Below are positions 34,225 through 46,457 of a DNA stretch of 64,000 nt, piece after piece. The notes under the pieces are model-generated. The model did no database searches and was not told where the DNA came from. It saw only the letters and a list, made by a program, of their open reading frames with translations. A program made the position numbers and the translations under genes. How positions within the stretch are numbered: position 1 is the stretch's first letter; each line of letters opens with the position of its first letter. The DNA lies in the NCBI RefSeq assembly GCF_001640805.2, contig NC_066843.1, positions 105,123 through 169,122 on the forward strand. Reading direction: 5' to 3'. This DNA is from Lates calcarifer. Its lineage: Eukaryota > Chordata > Actinopteri > Centropomidae.

Positions 34225-37200
34225 TCACCTCCCGACAGGAGGAAGTGGAGGAGCTCCTCTCATCACTGAAACACACAAAATAAAAGACTCAGTAAAATCT
34301 GAACGTAAAGTTTGACCTGAGTCTGACTTCAAAATAAAAGTCTTCTGGTCTGTGCAGTCATAAAAACCTGTCAGACCTGCCTGACAGACAGTGAACTCAT
34401 CACAGACAGGTAAGCTTCTGTGGTGAGTTCACTGTCTGTAGGACAGAGGAGTGTCCGTACCTCTGTTGGCCTTGCTGGGGTAGATCTTGGTGAAGTGTCT
34501 GTACTCGTCCGGAGGAGGGAAATCGTCCAGAGGATGAAACGAATACTTGGACTCAAAATCATCTGAAGGAGAAGAAGAGACGACAAATCACGTCTTTATC
34601 TTTTTCACTCGTTTATTTTACAGCTCGCTTAACGACTTCTGTTCATTCTGAGGAGAGAGAGAGAGGAGGAGGAGGAGAGAACAGACGGAGGAGTGTTGGA
34701 TGGAGAGACGACAGACTCACCGACGAATGAGCGAGGGATGGAGGAGGAGGAGGATGAGTGTCCGTTGCGGAGAGGAGGGGGAGGCGGGGGAGGAGCAGCG
34801 GGGGTGCGGGTGGGTGGGGGAGGAGGTTTCCCTCTGGCAGGAGGGTCAGAGGAGAGGGAGGGGCTACCATGTGTCCTGTAGGGAGGAGGAGGCGGGGCTT
34901 CTCTGCCCCCCGCCCTCAAAGACGACGACTGGACCGGGACAGGAGGAGCTGAGGAGAGTTCAATACAGATCAATACAGGTGATCAATACAGATCAATACA
35001 GGTGATCAATATGGATCAATACAGGTGACATCACTGTGACATCACTGTTAGCCTGTTGCTAACGTGTCAGACTCACCTGCTCCTTTACCTGGCGGCTCTC
35101 TGACCGGGGGCGGCGGCCTGTTGGCACCCTGTTGGGAGGGAGTGGGGGAGGCCGGAGGAGGAGGAGGGGCGGGGCCTCTGGTGGGGGTGTGGCCTCCGGG
35201 TGAGGGGGCGGTCCTCTTGTTGCTGAGGGAGTTGTGACGCTGCGGCAGCTCGGGCGCCACCTCCACGCCACCCGCCGACGGACCGTTAGTGATGCGGTAA
35301 GGAGGAGGGGGCGGGGCCAGAGAGGAGGAGGGGGGGTTACCTCCTGAGGTGGGGGGGCGTCTGCTGTTGCCGGGAGACGGGGGAGGTTTGGAGGGGAGGG
35401 GCGGGGTGTTGTTAGGGGTGGGGGGGAGGGGCTTCTCTCTGTTGTAAGAGGAGGAGGAGGGAGGGGAGGGGGCGTTACCGCGGCGACAGAGAGGGGGAGG
35501 GGGAGGAGGGGCGGAGGAGGAGTGCTTCATTCCGGTGGAGGGGGAGGAGGCAGCAGAGGAGGGGGAGGAGGGGCAGGGGGAGGAGGACAGGTTGGGGAGT
35601 GAGGGACGCTGGGAGCGACTCGTCTCCATCGGTGATGACGCCTGAGAGGAGGGGCTCTCTGCGTCGTCATGACGATGACTGGGGGGGCGGGGCGCCGCGG
35701 CTCGGGTGGAGGGAGAACGTCCAGAAGAACCATCTGAAATCAATAATCAATCAATAACAATGATCAGAAACCTGGAGGGGGTCAATAAAAAGAAAATATA
35801 AATAAATAAATAATGAAAATTACAAATAACACAAAAAATCTAAATAATTAAAGTACAAAGAAAACATATAAATTCAGATAAATGTAAAAACTACTACAAA
35901 ATCAAAGTAAAATATTAAAATAGAGATATTTAGAATACTTTAAAATAAACTAAAAATTAAACAAAAAGAAACTTCAAAATGAACAACAAACGACTTTAAT
36001 CAGAAAATTTTAACCTAAAATAAAATTTATAATCTAAAAAAAAAAATAAGTATGAATATGGAAAATATAAATGATATGAAAAATAATAACTGACCTCCAA
36101 CAGGCCTCAGTTTAGGAACTCCGCCTGTGAACAGTCCTCCGATTGGTGGAGCAGAACCTGACGGACTTCCTGCTCCGCTCCCATTGGCTCCTCCTCCTGC
36201 TGCTGCTCCGCCTCCTTTAGGCTCTGAGAACCATAACCATTGGACAAGATGAGAGAGGGCTCCGCCTCCTGATGATGTCACTACACTACACAGGCACTGC
36301 GATGACATCACAGACTGGAGGGTGGGTGAGTGAATGAGGGTGAGGCGGGTGAGTCTACAGGTATGATGAGGTGAGATGAGGTGTTGGAGGTAAATGAAGT
36401 GTTTACGCTCCGATGATCGACAGCACGAGACGAGCAACACACATGACATCATCAGTGACATCACAGGGCTGCACAGTCAGAAGTCCATTCAAAAAACCTC
36501 CATTTTATTTCTCGGAATGAACCTGAAAGACATTTGATCTGTTGGTTCTGGTTCATTTCACTCTGGTCTCATCTGAGCCAAATTTAATTTAACTCTTTAA
36601 TTCTCACGTTGGTGCAGGAAGAATTCACTTTGGCTGAAGAACATTATGAACACGTCATCAGCTGAAGACGTCTCCGTTTTCAGGTGTTTCATGGTGAAAC
36701 TTTTGAATCACCCTCTCTGGTCTGAGGATTTTCCACTTTGATGTGTTTCTGGTTAAATGTCTGAATTAAGGTTTTCTCTGTCCGTCACAGTCGGAGCACA
36801 GGTGAAATAAACCATGATGAACCTGTGAGAAGACAAATGTCAGCAGCTGGAGGTTTATCTGCTGCTGTGCAGCCATCAGCTGTTTTCATACTGTCTGCAT
36901 CACGTCTGCCGCTCAGCCAGGTGTTACTCCTCCACCCCAGGTGAACAGGAAGCTGGCGTCACGAGAAGCAGCTGAAACTTGGCTCCAGTCATCACGGCCA
37001 GGTGAAGCAGTAAGGTGGCTAATGAGCATGCTCAGTTCAGTGACCCTGCTGTGGAGGACGGACAGTTTCATCACAGACACCATCACTGAGCCTGTCACTT
37101 TAACATGAGGTGAACTGCAGCTTCATTTACACTGAAACTGAGAGGATTCTGTTCTTAATGAACTGATCAGATCAACTGGTCTGAACTGACTCAAGTGAGT

Positions 37201-39136
37201 GAACGTCCTCATTCAGTTCGACTCCTCACCGTCGTTATAGTTTGACTGGGATGTGAGTCGTCAGGAGGATGTTTGAGTCTCTGTGACGTCAGACTCAGCT
37301 TCAGAACCTCAGAGGTTTGTCACTGACAGGACGACGAGTCTGTGATGGAACTGACACAGCTCTGCAGGAGGCTGCACGATCTGATCTCAGCAGCTGCTCC
37401 CTCACCTGTCCTCACCTGTCCTCACCTGACCCTCACCTCTCACCCTGTCCCTCACCTGGAGGAGACGTCAGGTCGTTAGAGTGGAACACAGACACATCAG
37501 ATGAGGAGCGACAGTAAAAAGAACAGAAACAAACAGAACAAAGATTTAAACTGTGACAGTTGAATGTGATAATAAAGAGTCAGATCCAGACTGATGATGA
37601 TCTGATAAAACGAGCTCTGTCTCTGTCTGAACTTGAACTTGAAACGCTCAGAAAAACGCACTGAACAATAGATCAAATGTTTTAGTGAATGAGTTCATCG
37701 TGGACGTCACGGAGCGTCACCTCCACCCTCAGACCCTCACAGATGGAGAACACTGATCTGCAGAAGGTGGAGGAGTGGATCTGCAGCTGCACTGAAACCT
37801 ACACTCTTTATTAAAACTCCTTGTGGCTGTTGGGAGCTAATCAGCAGGTGAATTCTACAGTTATGATCAAGACCTTTGACCTCTGACCAAAAGAACCTGA
37901 TCATCTCGATTGGCTCTGTCGATTGTTACAGAGCCGATTGACTGTCAGCAGCACAGAGACTGACCTCTGACCTCTGACCTCCTCACTGTTCAATCACTGC
38001 ATCAAACTGTCGCTCATCAAACGCTGATGACTGGTGTTCATGGATCTGTGACGTCTGATCATCTGTCGTTTCAACATCACGTGATGATCAGTTTGGACGT
38101 CTGACCCAGGTCAACCTAGGTGGACCCAGGTGGACCTAGGGTCAGGTGTGAGTGGAACACTACAGGTGAGTGTGTTCCCTGTGGACAGGGAACATGGCAG
38201 CTGTGTGACCCCTGACCCTCAGCCTCCTGCAGGCAGCCTGTAGTATCAGAGAAGGGTTGTGGTCTTACTCTCTATGGACAGAGCAGAGCTCTTTTCTCCA
38301 GCCGTCGTCTTCTGCTCCTCAGACGGCGCCCCCTGCTGTTTGGGCTGGCTCTGTTGCTGGTGTAGGTATTGGTATAAGCGAATGTATGGGTGCTCTGTGG
38401 GAGGTGTTTGGCTCTTTGGTGTTTGAGTCTTACTGTCGAGCAGCGGAGCGCTGCGGTCGTTCACCACCGACACCTTCCTCAGCTTGGTGCCTTTACAGAT
38501 GTCGGACAGCAGAGCGCCGCGACCTTTGGCCTCCTCCCTGCTCAGCTTCGGAGGGCTGGTGTTGGCCTGGGGGGGGGGTTACACAATCAGTATAACACAA
38601 ACTAAACCTAAACCAGTGTGTTCTCACAGACTGCGGAGTGTTCAGAAAGTATTCAAACCCCTTCACCTTAACACATGTTCAGTTGCAGCTTCAGGGTCAA
38701 ATCATGTTGGTTGTTATCTGTTAGTGTGTGTGTGGCTGTGTTGGTCTGCACATCACACACTATAAGAACACACCTGTGATAATCCGACATGATCTGTTCT
38801 CAGGTGTCTCCCATGTTTTAAAACCTTCAGTGTCTGATGGAGCTGGTTAATGTTATTAATGTTATTATTATTAAAAGAGACGTCAGAGGAGACGATGAAC
38901 TGACGTCTGTCAGGAACTGGATGATTTATCATTATTGTTATTGATTATCATTCTGGAAATTCAGATATGATGAATCTGCTCCGTGTCACCACAGGTGTCC
39001 TGTGAGGGTGAACCTGGACCAGCTGAGGAAAACTTTCTGAGAGTGTAAATGTGTGTGTGTGGCTCCTCACCTGGCTGAAGGTGGGGGGAGGCGGGGGTCC
39101 CCCTGGTGGAGGAGGAGGCGGGGGAGGGTTGGGCAT
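34225..39136 (-). CDS. wipf2: WAS/WASL-interacting protein family member 2
   Basis: WIPF2 (WIRE/WICH) binds actin and N-WASP and controls filament assembly. Exons in gene order: 39136-39071, 38566-38269, 36223-36095, 35733-35077, 34948-34721, 34562-34461, 34265-34225; 1521 bp, 506 residues, one frame. The N-terminus is [20 protein letters not shown]. The WH2 actin-binding motif follows (KLSREEAKGRGALLSDICKG then TKLRKV). After it come VNDRSAPLLD, GGLFTGGVPKLRPVG, a long polyproline region (SSTGMKHSSSAPPPPPP-like, YNREKPLPPTP, APELPQRHNSL) and the WASP-binding C-terminus DDFESKYSFHPLDDFPPPDE, IYPSKANR and RGAPPLPPVGR. The last exon is only 13 codons including the stop and is easy to miss. About 50 residues rich in Gln, Thr and Ser (TQTPKSQTPPTEHPYIRLYQ and on) are inserted after SAPLLD relative to the human protein. 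Noncoding first exon(s) probably lie near 39.7 kb. Confidence 0.94.
34384..34439. repeat. Near-perfect 23-bp inverted repeat
   Basis: The arms are 34384-34406 and 34417-34439 (acagacagtgaactcat on the left), with one mismatch and a 10-bp loop. It lies in the last wipf2 intron. Confidence 0.85.
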
Positions 39137-40620
39137 CCTGCTGCTGATACAACACACACGTGACCACCCTGAAACACACACACACACACAGAAAACCTGA
39201 TGAAACAGACAGATCAGCTCCTGAACGTCACATCAAACAAAACAAAACCCAGTCCAGGTAAATCTGGACTAGATTCACATGGAGACTCTGTTTCAGGTTT
39301 TACATCCTTTAAAAGATAAACTGTGATTTCACTGTGGTTTCTCCCTCAGACCACATCAATCCAGGTCTAACTGATGTAATACTGGACTCAGATCTGGATC
39401 AGACTCTACAGACTGTTTCACACACATATTCAGGTTTAACAAACAGCTTTCTGTTTGTTAAACCTGAATAAAGCAGCGTTTTCTCCGGTGTTCGCCCTGC
39501 TAGCTGAGTTAGCATCAAACACCATCACACCGGCCTGGACCTGAGCTAGCACAGAGCTAACGCGTTAGCCTCTCAGCTCAGCTCCTGTCCAGCTGTTTGG
39601 TTCCTATGTCCACATCTGTCCGGACAGACTCACAGACACACACCTGCCTGTTCAGCAGCTTCACTCTGCTGCCACTGATTAAACTGCGGAGTTAGCAGAG
39701 CAGCTAGCTGAGCCTGCTAGCTGAGCGTTAGCATTAGTGGCAGGTCCGTGCAGCATCATCGACACATCCGGACCGACAGGTGAAATAAATCCTACCTGTG
39801 AACGTCACCGGCTTCCTGCTGACTAACTCATGCTGTGATGTGAGAGCGTCGGTGTTAAACTTCCAGCTGTGTTTGTCCTCACAGCGCCGTTAGCTCCGCC
39901 GTTAGCCGTTAGCCTCTCTGCAGCACAGATTTTTAATTCTCTTCAGTCAACACGAGAGCACGTGACCTGAGCACGAGGACGCTGCATCTGCATCTACTGC
40001 ATCTGATGAATCTAATGCTTCTACTGTTTCTATTGCATCTAATGCTTCTACTGTACCTGTGTTGGTGCTGAGACAAGTGTTTCTATTCTTTTATTCAACT
40101 ATGTATGTGTCCATTTCTTGGTTTAATTTAATTTGAATTTTCACGTACTGACACACACAAAACTATTATTAATTAAGTGTGTACCAGAAATGTTTTTAAA
40201 ATAAATTTAATATGATGAAATTATTTTTCTTTCCAGTTGATTGACGGCAGCCTCAGAGTATTTGTTTTCACTGACTGTGAAACGTTTGAATTTAACTTGG
40301 TTTCCAGTTAATGATAAAATCTTGATTTCCCTCCATGATGAATTTGAGTGCTATTATAGCAAAATGTCTCTTTCACAAACGTATATTTACAAACAAAACT
40401 CAGATTTTGTCATATTTGTAACATAATGTAACATTAAACTGTCAAAGAGTCAAACATAAAACACATTTAAACATTAATATTTTTAGTCTTTATCGTCTTT
40501 TTACTTAAATTCTAATGATTTTTTTTATATTTTAATGTTTCATTTCAGTCTGTGCGCAGCAGTTTCTAATGTTTAATGTTCCCCTGAGACATTTTCAATA
40601 AAGTTTTTTAAAACCCAGAG
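39137..40620. other. wipf2 5' region and intergenic sequence
   Basis: No ORF with family support. A CpG- and 'gctag'-containing stretch at about 39480-39960 is the probable wipf2 promoter and first exon, with a donor-type sequence near 39795. An AT-rich spacer follows to the zwint promoter. Confidence 0.45.
39427..39470. repeat. Perfect 20-bp stem palindrome
   Basis: The arms tattcaggtttaacaaacag (39427-39446) and the exact complement (39451-39470) are separated by cttt. It lies between the wipf2 start exon and its putative promoter. Confidence 0.9.
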
Positions 40621-40694
40621 ATTGGATGTATGGGTTATGACGTCACAGAGAATCGTCCAATCAGACAGTTCGTGGGGGAGATTTGAAAACAGAA
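40621..40694 (+). promoter_or_regulatory. zwint proximal promoter: CCAAT, CRE and CHR-like elements
   Basis: Within 75 bp before the ATG are an inverted CCAAT (ATTGG, 40621-40625), a CRE (TGACGTCA, 40638-40645), a direct CCAAT (40657-40661) and TTTGAA (40682-40687). CCAAT boxes upstream of TTTGAA are the signature of CHR-controlled, DREAM/MMB-bound late-cell-cycle genes. That suits a kinetochore gene. Function is inferred from motif and position. Confidence 0.5.
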
Positions 40695-40954
40695 ATGGCG
40701 GAGGTCCGAACGTAAGTTTATAAAAACTACAACATTTAACGTTAAATTTGCTCAGTTATTGTGTGTTCGGCTCAGAGGACGTGTTTTAAATGTTCAGAGG
40801 AACTGTTCTGCTCCAAACTATGAACTGAAATGAGTGAAAACAGGGGAATTACTGGCGTAAGCCAGAGCTAGCTAAAGCTAACTGACCGAGCTAACCGAGC
40901 TTGTTGTAGGTTTTCAGACTGAATGTGAAATAAACCGCGTTGTGCTACATGAAG

Positions 40955-41023
<69 letters not shown>

Positions 41024-43764
41024 TTTGTTTGTTTGTTTGTTTGTTTGTATCAGGGTGTTGCAGCGCTGTGATCCGTATCTGCTGGACCCCTGTGGAGACT
41101 CGGAGCAGCCGGACTGTACTGAGGCGGCCAGGATGGTCCTCTACCTCACGGTCTGTGTCTGGGGTCAATAGAGTCCGATTCAGTAGATTCAGTAGATTCA
41201 GCACTTTACTCCTGTTTCACAGGATGCTGAACACAACACACAGTACACAGAGTACACACAACAATACAGAAATTGTTATTCATGGTGTTTTTAGATGCAT
41301 TTTTGAGCTGAAATAATTAAAGTTAATTAAATTTAAAAGTTGTGTGAGTAGAATAAATGTGTGTGTGTGTGTATGTAGGACAGTCGTCGTGTCCAGAAGG
41401 TTTTGTGGCGTCAGCTGTTCGTCCTGGACTCCATGATGTCTCTGCTGGAGGGTCTGGAGTCTGCCCAGCAACTGGTGACACAACCCTGCCCGCCCCAGCC
41501 TGGTACACACACACACACACACACACACTGTACATACAGAGTACACACACAGTGTTGTAGAATGACCCATCTGGCAGAGTTTGGACACCACCAGCCAAAC
41601 TCTCCACAAATGTCATCACGTTTTACTTTGTGTGTGTGTGTGTGTGTGTCTCTGTGTGTCTGTGTCTGTGTCTCAGAGGGCGGGGCTCGGGGCAGGTGGA
41701 AGGCTCTGAAGGTGGAGAACAGGTCGGGGGTGGAGGAGACGGAGACTATGCTCAGATCTTTGCAGGACAGGGTCCAACAGATCCACAACAGACGACACAC
41801 ACTCACACAGCTGGTCCAACAGCTGCACAGCAAGGTGATACCCCCACACACACACACACACACATACACACACACACATGAAGCACACGTGATGGGTTTA
41901 AAGGTGGGAGTGTGGAGTGGTGTTATAAAACGTCTGCTGGGGTCTCTGAAGTCGACAGAAGTTGTTACTACGTTACCCAGAATTCCCTGCTGATGTTCCT
42001 CTCCTCCTCCTTCAGAAGCAGCAGTGTGAACAGCTGGAGGAGTCCCTGCTGAAGGCCCAGAATGCATTGCAGTCATGTGACCGTCATCTGAGCCAGCTGA
42101 GGGCAGAGTCAGAGGCGGCGCTCGATCAGCTGATCGCCTGGCAGCGACTCAGAGACGAGTGAGTGTTGTCAGGTCAGGTGACCTCCGTTCAGGTGATCTG
42201 ATTGGTCAGTAACTCAGCTTCCTGTTCACCTGTCAGGCTGCAGGTATACGTCTCTGCTGCTCAGGATGTGATGCAGATCAACCTGCTGTCCTTCAGCCAA
42301 TCAGAGCTGTGTGTGGAGCTCAGGCCACGCCCCTCCTCTTACCTGTCGGCCAATGAGCTGGAGCCACTGAAGCTGACCGTCACCTGGAGCCTTGACGACC
42401 GCTTCACACTGCAGGTAATTCGGTCTCCTCACCTCCTCTCTCCTTCTCTCCTTCTCTCCTTGTCTCCTCTCTGCTTACCTCCTTCCCTCTCCCTGCAGGT
42501 GAACGAGGGGACAGCAGGTCTGGTGGAGGACTGTATGTCGGGCCGGCGGTTGGAGTTGAGCGCCGCCCTGCTGGAGGTGATGCAGTGTTACCTGGGTCAG
42601 GCTGAGCTGCTGTCAGAGATCCAGGCCCTGAGGTCCAGGTGCGACTCCACTTCCTGTTTGTTCAAAGACCAGAACCTGCTTCCTGTCGGTCAGTCAGTGA
42701 TGATCAGCGAGACCTCTGATCGGCCTGAAACCTGTCAGATCAATAACCAATAATCAGCTGTCATGAGGAGCTGATACTGCTGAGACTTTGTGCTAAGCTA
42801 GGCTAACAGTTTCCCTCTGCCTCCAGTCTTTGTGCTAAGCTAACATCTCCTGTGTCTCTGCGTCTCCAGTTTTGCGATCGACTGGCGTCCTGCTCAGCGT
42901 CTGCTGGTCTACCTGAAGTCGGCGGTCTTGGTTTGTCACCTGGAGGTGGAGGAGGGATACCCGAGCTGTGGACGAGCCCGGCTGTTGTCAGTGCACAGAG
43001 ATGGTCAACCTCTGGACACATCTGGACTGAAGGTAACACACACAGACACACAGAGATCTTTGTCCTGGTGATCAGATAAACAGTCATGTGATCATCAACG
43101 AGGAAACAACAAACATCTCACTGTGTTACAACTTTATTTAAAATCACAACTTCCTGCTCAAATGAAGTTTAAAGAAAACGTTCTCTCAGACAGGGTGGCA
43201 GAGGGGCGGGAACATTTCTGGTAAATTTCTGGAAACTTGACAAACAATGAAACAATGAAATGCTGTTAGCTAGCTCACATTTAGCATCTCTGGTTCAGCA
43301 GCTAGCTGCTGTATAAACACATGTAGATGTTGTTGCTGTTTAAACTTTAGTATGACAGATCAGAGATATTGATCACAGATCAGATACATTGATCATAGTA
43401 ATCTGAACTACATTTAAATTCACTGTTACGGACCTGCAGATTTATTCCTGTTCATTCCCATGGAAAGTTTCCAACTTTGCATCTTTTTACCAAAATATTA
43501 GAAAATAAATATATAATATAAAATATTACAACTTTATTCTGAAAATCTCTGATTGTTTTGTGTCGTCAGTGGCTGGAATGTAAAATACAAAGATATGAAA
43601 CGGGTCACTCAGTTATAAAGGTCAACTAATCTCTCTCTCTCCTCTCCTCCTCCCTCCTTCCCTCCCTCCTCCTCTCTCTCTCTCTCTTTTTCTCTCAGCC
43701 TCATAAATCAGACCTCAGTCTGACTGACTGGTTGGTTTTGCTCTGCAGCAGTCCACTCATCTGA
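40695..43764 (+). CDS. zwint: ZWINT-type outer-kinetochore protein with C-terminal extension
   Basis: ZWINT binds KNL1 and links ZW10/RZZ to the kinetochore. Nine exons: 40695-40711, 41054-41150, 41379-41502, 41677-41834, 42016-42158, 42237-42414, 42499-42638, 42870-43032, 43699-43764; 1086 bp, 361 residues, phase-consistent. Residues about 38-60 (DSRRVQKVLWRQLFVLDSMM) and the coiled coil from RWKALKVENRSGVEETE through RHTLTQLVQQLHSKK align by eye with human ZWINT (DSQKKDKLLCSQLQVADFL; WKELK..VE...; QLQAKK). The remaining third, from FSQSELCVELRPRP to SLTDWLVLLCSSPLI, is a predicted alternating strand/helix domain not present in the 277-residue human protein; I suspect an RWD-like fold. AATAAA follows at 44036-44041. 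A divergent KNL1-related gene is the main alternative. Confidence 0.72.
40957..41048. repeat. (GT)n followed by (GTTT)n
   Basis: About 60 bp of (GT)n pass directly into (tgtt)n and end at the zwint exon 2 acceptor (cag at 41051-41053), so the polypyrimidine tract is largely replaced by a microsatellite. Confidence 0.95.
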
Positions 43765-45728
43765 CTTCACCTCTTTATTTCTCCTCTCCTCTCCTCTCCT
43801 CTCCTCTCCTCTTTCTCCTCCTCTCCTCCTCTGTTACTTGTTGTTCTTCTGTCGTCCACCAGGTGTCAGTGTCTGACTTGTATTTTTCTGTTGGACTCTG
43901 ATCTTTGATTCGGATTCTGTTTTTTTCTGTTTTCATGTTAAACCTGTGTCCACCAGTTTGTCAGTCACCTGTTCTGTTGTTTATTGTTGATGTTTGTGTT
44001 TGTGTATGACGTCACTGTACAAACATCTCTGTGTAAATAAACCTTTAAACAGCTGCTGTCTGAGCTGAGGTGGGGCTTTTATTTTGTAAAGCTGACCCTG
44101 CTGTGCTGCAGTGTGTCTACCAGGAGGCCCCCCCCCTCCTCTGAGGGCCTCCCAGCATGCACCTCTCACAGCACACTGTGACATAACACACATGTCCACG
44201 TGATTAGATAACACAACGTCATGTGTCACAAACCAAACACTCAGTATCTGCGCAGACCTGGAGCTCCAGGCTGGGATTCAAGGATTCAAGGATTCAATTG
44301 AATTAATGAGCAGGAGGATAATCAATAACTGCTTCCATTCCTCTGAGTTTTAAACAGAATCACCTTTAATGCAGAGTTTACAGTCCAAGGAGTTAGTGTA
44401 ACCATGGTAACAGTGTGTACCGTGTAACACTGCCTGCGGTCACCATGGTAACCGTGTACAGTCTGATCCCCAGTCTCCCAGGTTACATAACTCGGTCGAC
44501 TCGCTGACAGGAAGTGATGACGTGTGGATCAATGAGAAAACTGGGACTCGCGGCTTCACCCTCTGCTGCCTCCTGATTGGTCGGCGGGGACATTGCGGTT
44601 TAGCAGCAGCTGACCAATCAGAGAGCAGAGTGGAAAGTTGGTTATGAGGCTCCAGTTTGACCCAGTTCACTTAGTCCAGTCTGACTGTGTCACTGCGGCA
44701 GACACACACCAGAAATAACATCAGCATTATTAACATTATTATTATGATTATGATCATTATTATTATTAACTGAACGCTTGTGTTTGAAAATCAGTGAAAA
44801 AGTGACTGAGGTTTGGTTCAGGAGGTTTTAGTCTCTTTGTTCATTTACACATGAAAACAGGAGTTTTATTCTGTGGTGTGTGTGTGTGTTTATCTCTGAT
44901 CTGTTGCTGTGTGTCTGTGTGTGTGTTGTTGACCTGCCTCTGAACGCTCGTGTTACGGTCTTGATAATGAGCCTTTGTGAAACACTGAACCACTGACCTC
45001 AGACCAGGTTTTTGTTGGTTGGTCGTTTCCCGGTGACTTAACAATGCTCCTGAACACACCTCAGTTTCAGACCAGTACACCCACAGGAGCTCAGGTGGAC
45101 TCAGGTGTATTTACTATTTAAACAACCTGATTTTGTCCCTTCAAAAAGTTCAGGAGGTTTTTACTTGGAGCCGAATTCTCCTCACAGGTCTCCTCTCCGA
45201 AACAAACAGACCTGATCATGAAAATCAGTAAAACACGGAATAAAACCGTTTCACTTTAAAAATCTGTGTTTTTCTGGTGAACACAGGACATCGAGAGGAG
45301 CTGCTTAGCTTGTTTTTCTGAAGGTCCACAGAGGAAACAAAGACGAGGTGTCAGGATTCTGATGAGTGCATATTTATATTTATATAATGTCTTTACAACA
45401 TAAACACACAGTTAAACACATACACAGAATATCTCTTTTCCATTAGATGCATTTCCACAATGTTTCAAACCTGTTGTACAAACACCTTTATAGTCATAAT
45501 ATTTGCACAGGATACATATTCATATTAACAAAAAATATAGATGTATAATATATCTTTGTGTGTCAAACACAGTTCTCCAAACAGTTCAAGTATAACTGGA
45601 TATTTGTATTTGAATATTTACAGTTTTTATACACAATATTTGCTGCATAATGTTTGTTAGAGAGGCGACTGGTTGAGGCTTCTGTCTACTTGCTGCAGCT
45701 CACTGAAACGTCTGATTGTACTCAAATG

Positions 45729-45765
<37 letters not shown>

Positions 45766-46457
45766 GCGTCTCATTGGTCGGCGAGGCTGCTGCTGTCAGC
45801 TGGTGTTGTCCCGGATCAGAGGTGGACTGGACTCCTTCAGCTCTGTCCTCGTTTGTCTTTGTTCGTGCTGTTGGAAGTTCTGGATGTTCCCATTTCTCCT
45901 GAAGTGATCAGCACCAGAAGAGTCAAACCACAGTCACACCGGAAGTTAAAATGGCCGTCCTGTTGCTTTAAGAACACCTGAACGCACCTGTCCAGCTCAG
46001 CGTGTTTGATTCACCGTGTGGATGAATGTCACAGAGACACTTCCTGGTGTGACCACGGCTTCAGACAGACGACCGCTTCAGTAGAGATTGGTCCGTTAGC
46101 CTAGCTTAGCATAAACACCTCTGTCCAGTCTCTCTGCCAAGCTAGGCTAAACACTCTGTACCGGATCCACAGAGTTAATAAAACGTCAACAAAATGGCGG
46201 ACTGCTCCTTGAGCCTGTCTAGTCTGGAGGATTCTGGCTCTGTAAGCTACAGACTCAGACTATTTTGGCGGTGAGCTGCGTGCTGAACAGTTCTGTTGAT
46301 GACATCATCTCCACGCCGTTATGACGTTGGTGGCGATGACTTCATCATCAGCACGCCGGGGTGATGATGTACTGAGGTGGTGTCGTGACGGAAAGTCTCC
46401 ACGTGATCGTGTTTATCGTCGCTGGCGTGACCTGTGACATCATCAGTGACATCATCA
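43765..46457. other. zwint and nr1d1 3' regions, convergent
   Basis: The zwint 3' UTR ends at about 44060 after AATAAA. The rest is most likely nr1d1 3' UTR and intergenic sequence. It contains a (CA)n at about 45730-45762 and an AT-rich tract at 45360-45650. No coding frame is supported. No thra-like gene overlaps nr1d1 here. Confidence 0.5.

Noticed and set aside
40695..43764. KNL1 C-terminal fragment
   Set aside because: The gene has its own start, promoter and 3' end, and its N-terminal blocks align with ZWINT, not KNL1; only the extension could share a fold with KNL1.
43765..46457. thra overlapping the nr1d1 3' end as in mammals
   Set aside because: No thyroid-receptor exon is found; the convergent neighbour here is zwint.
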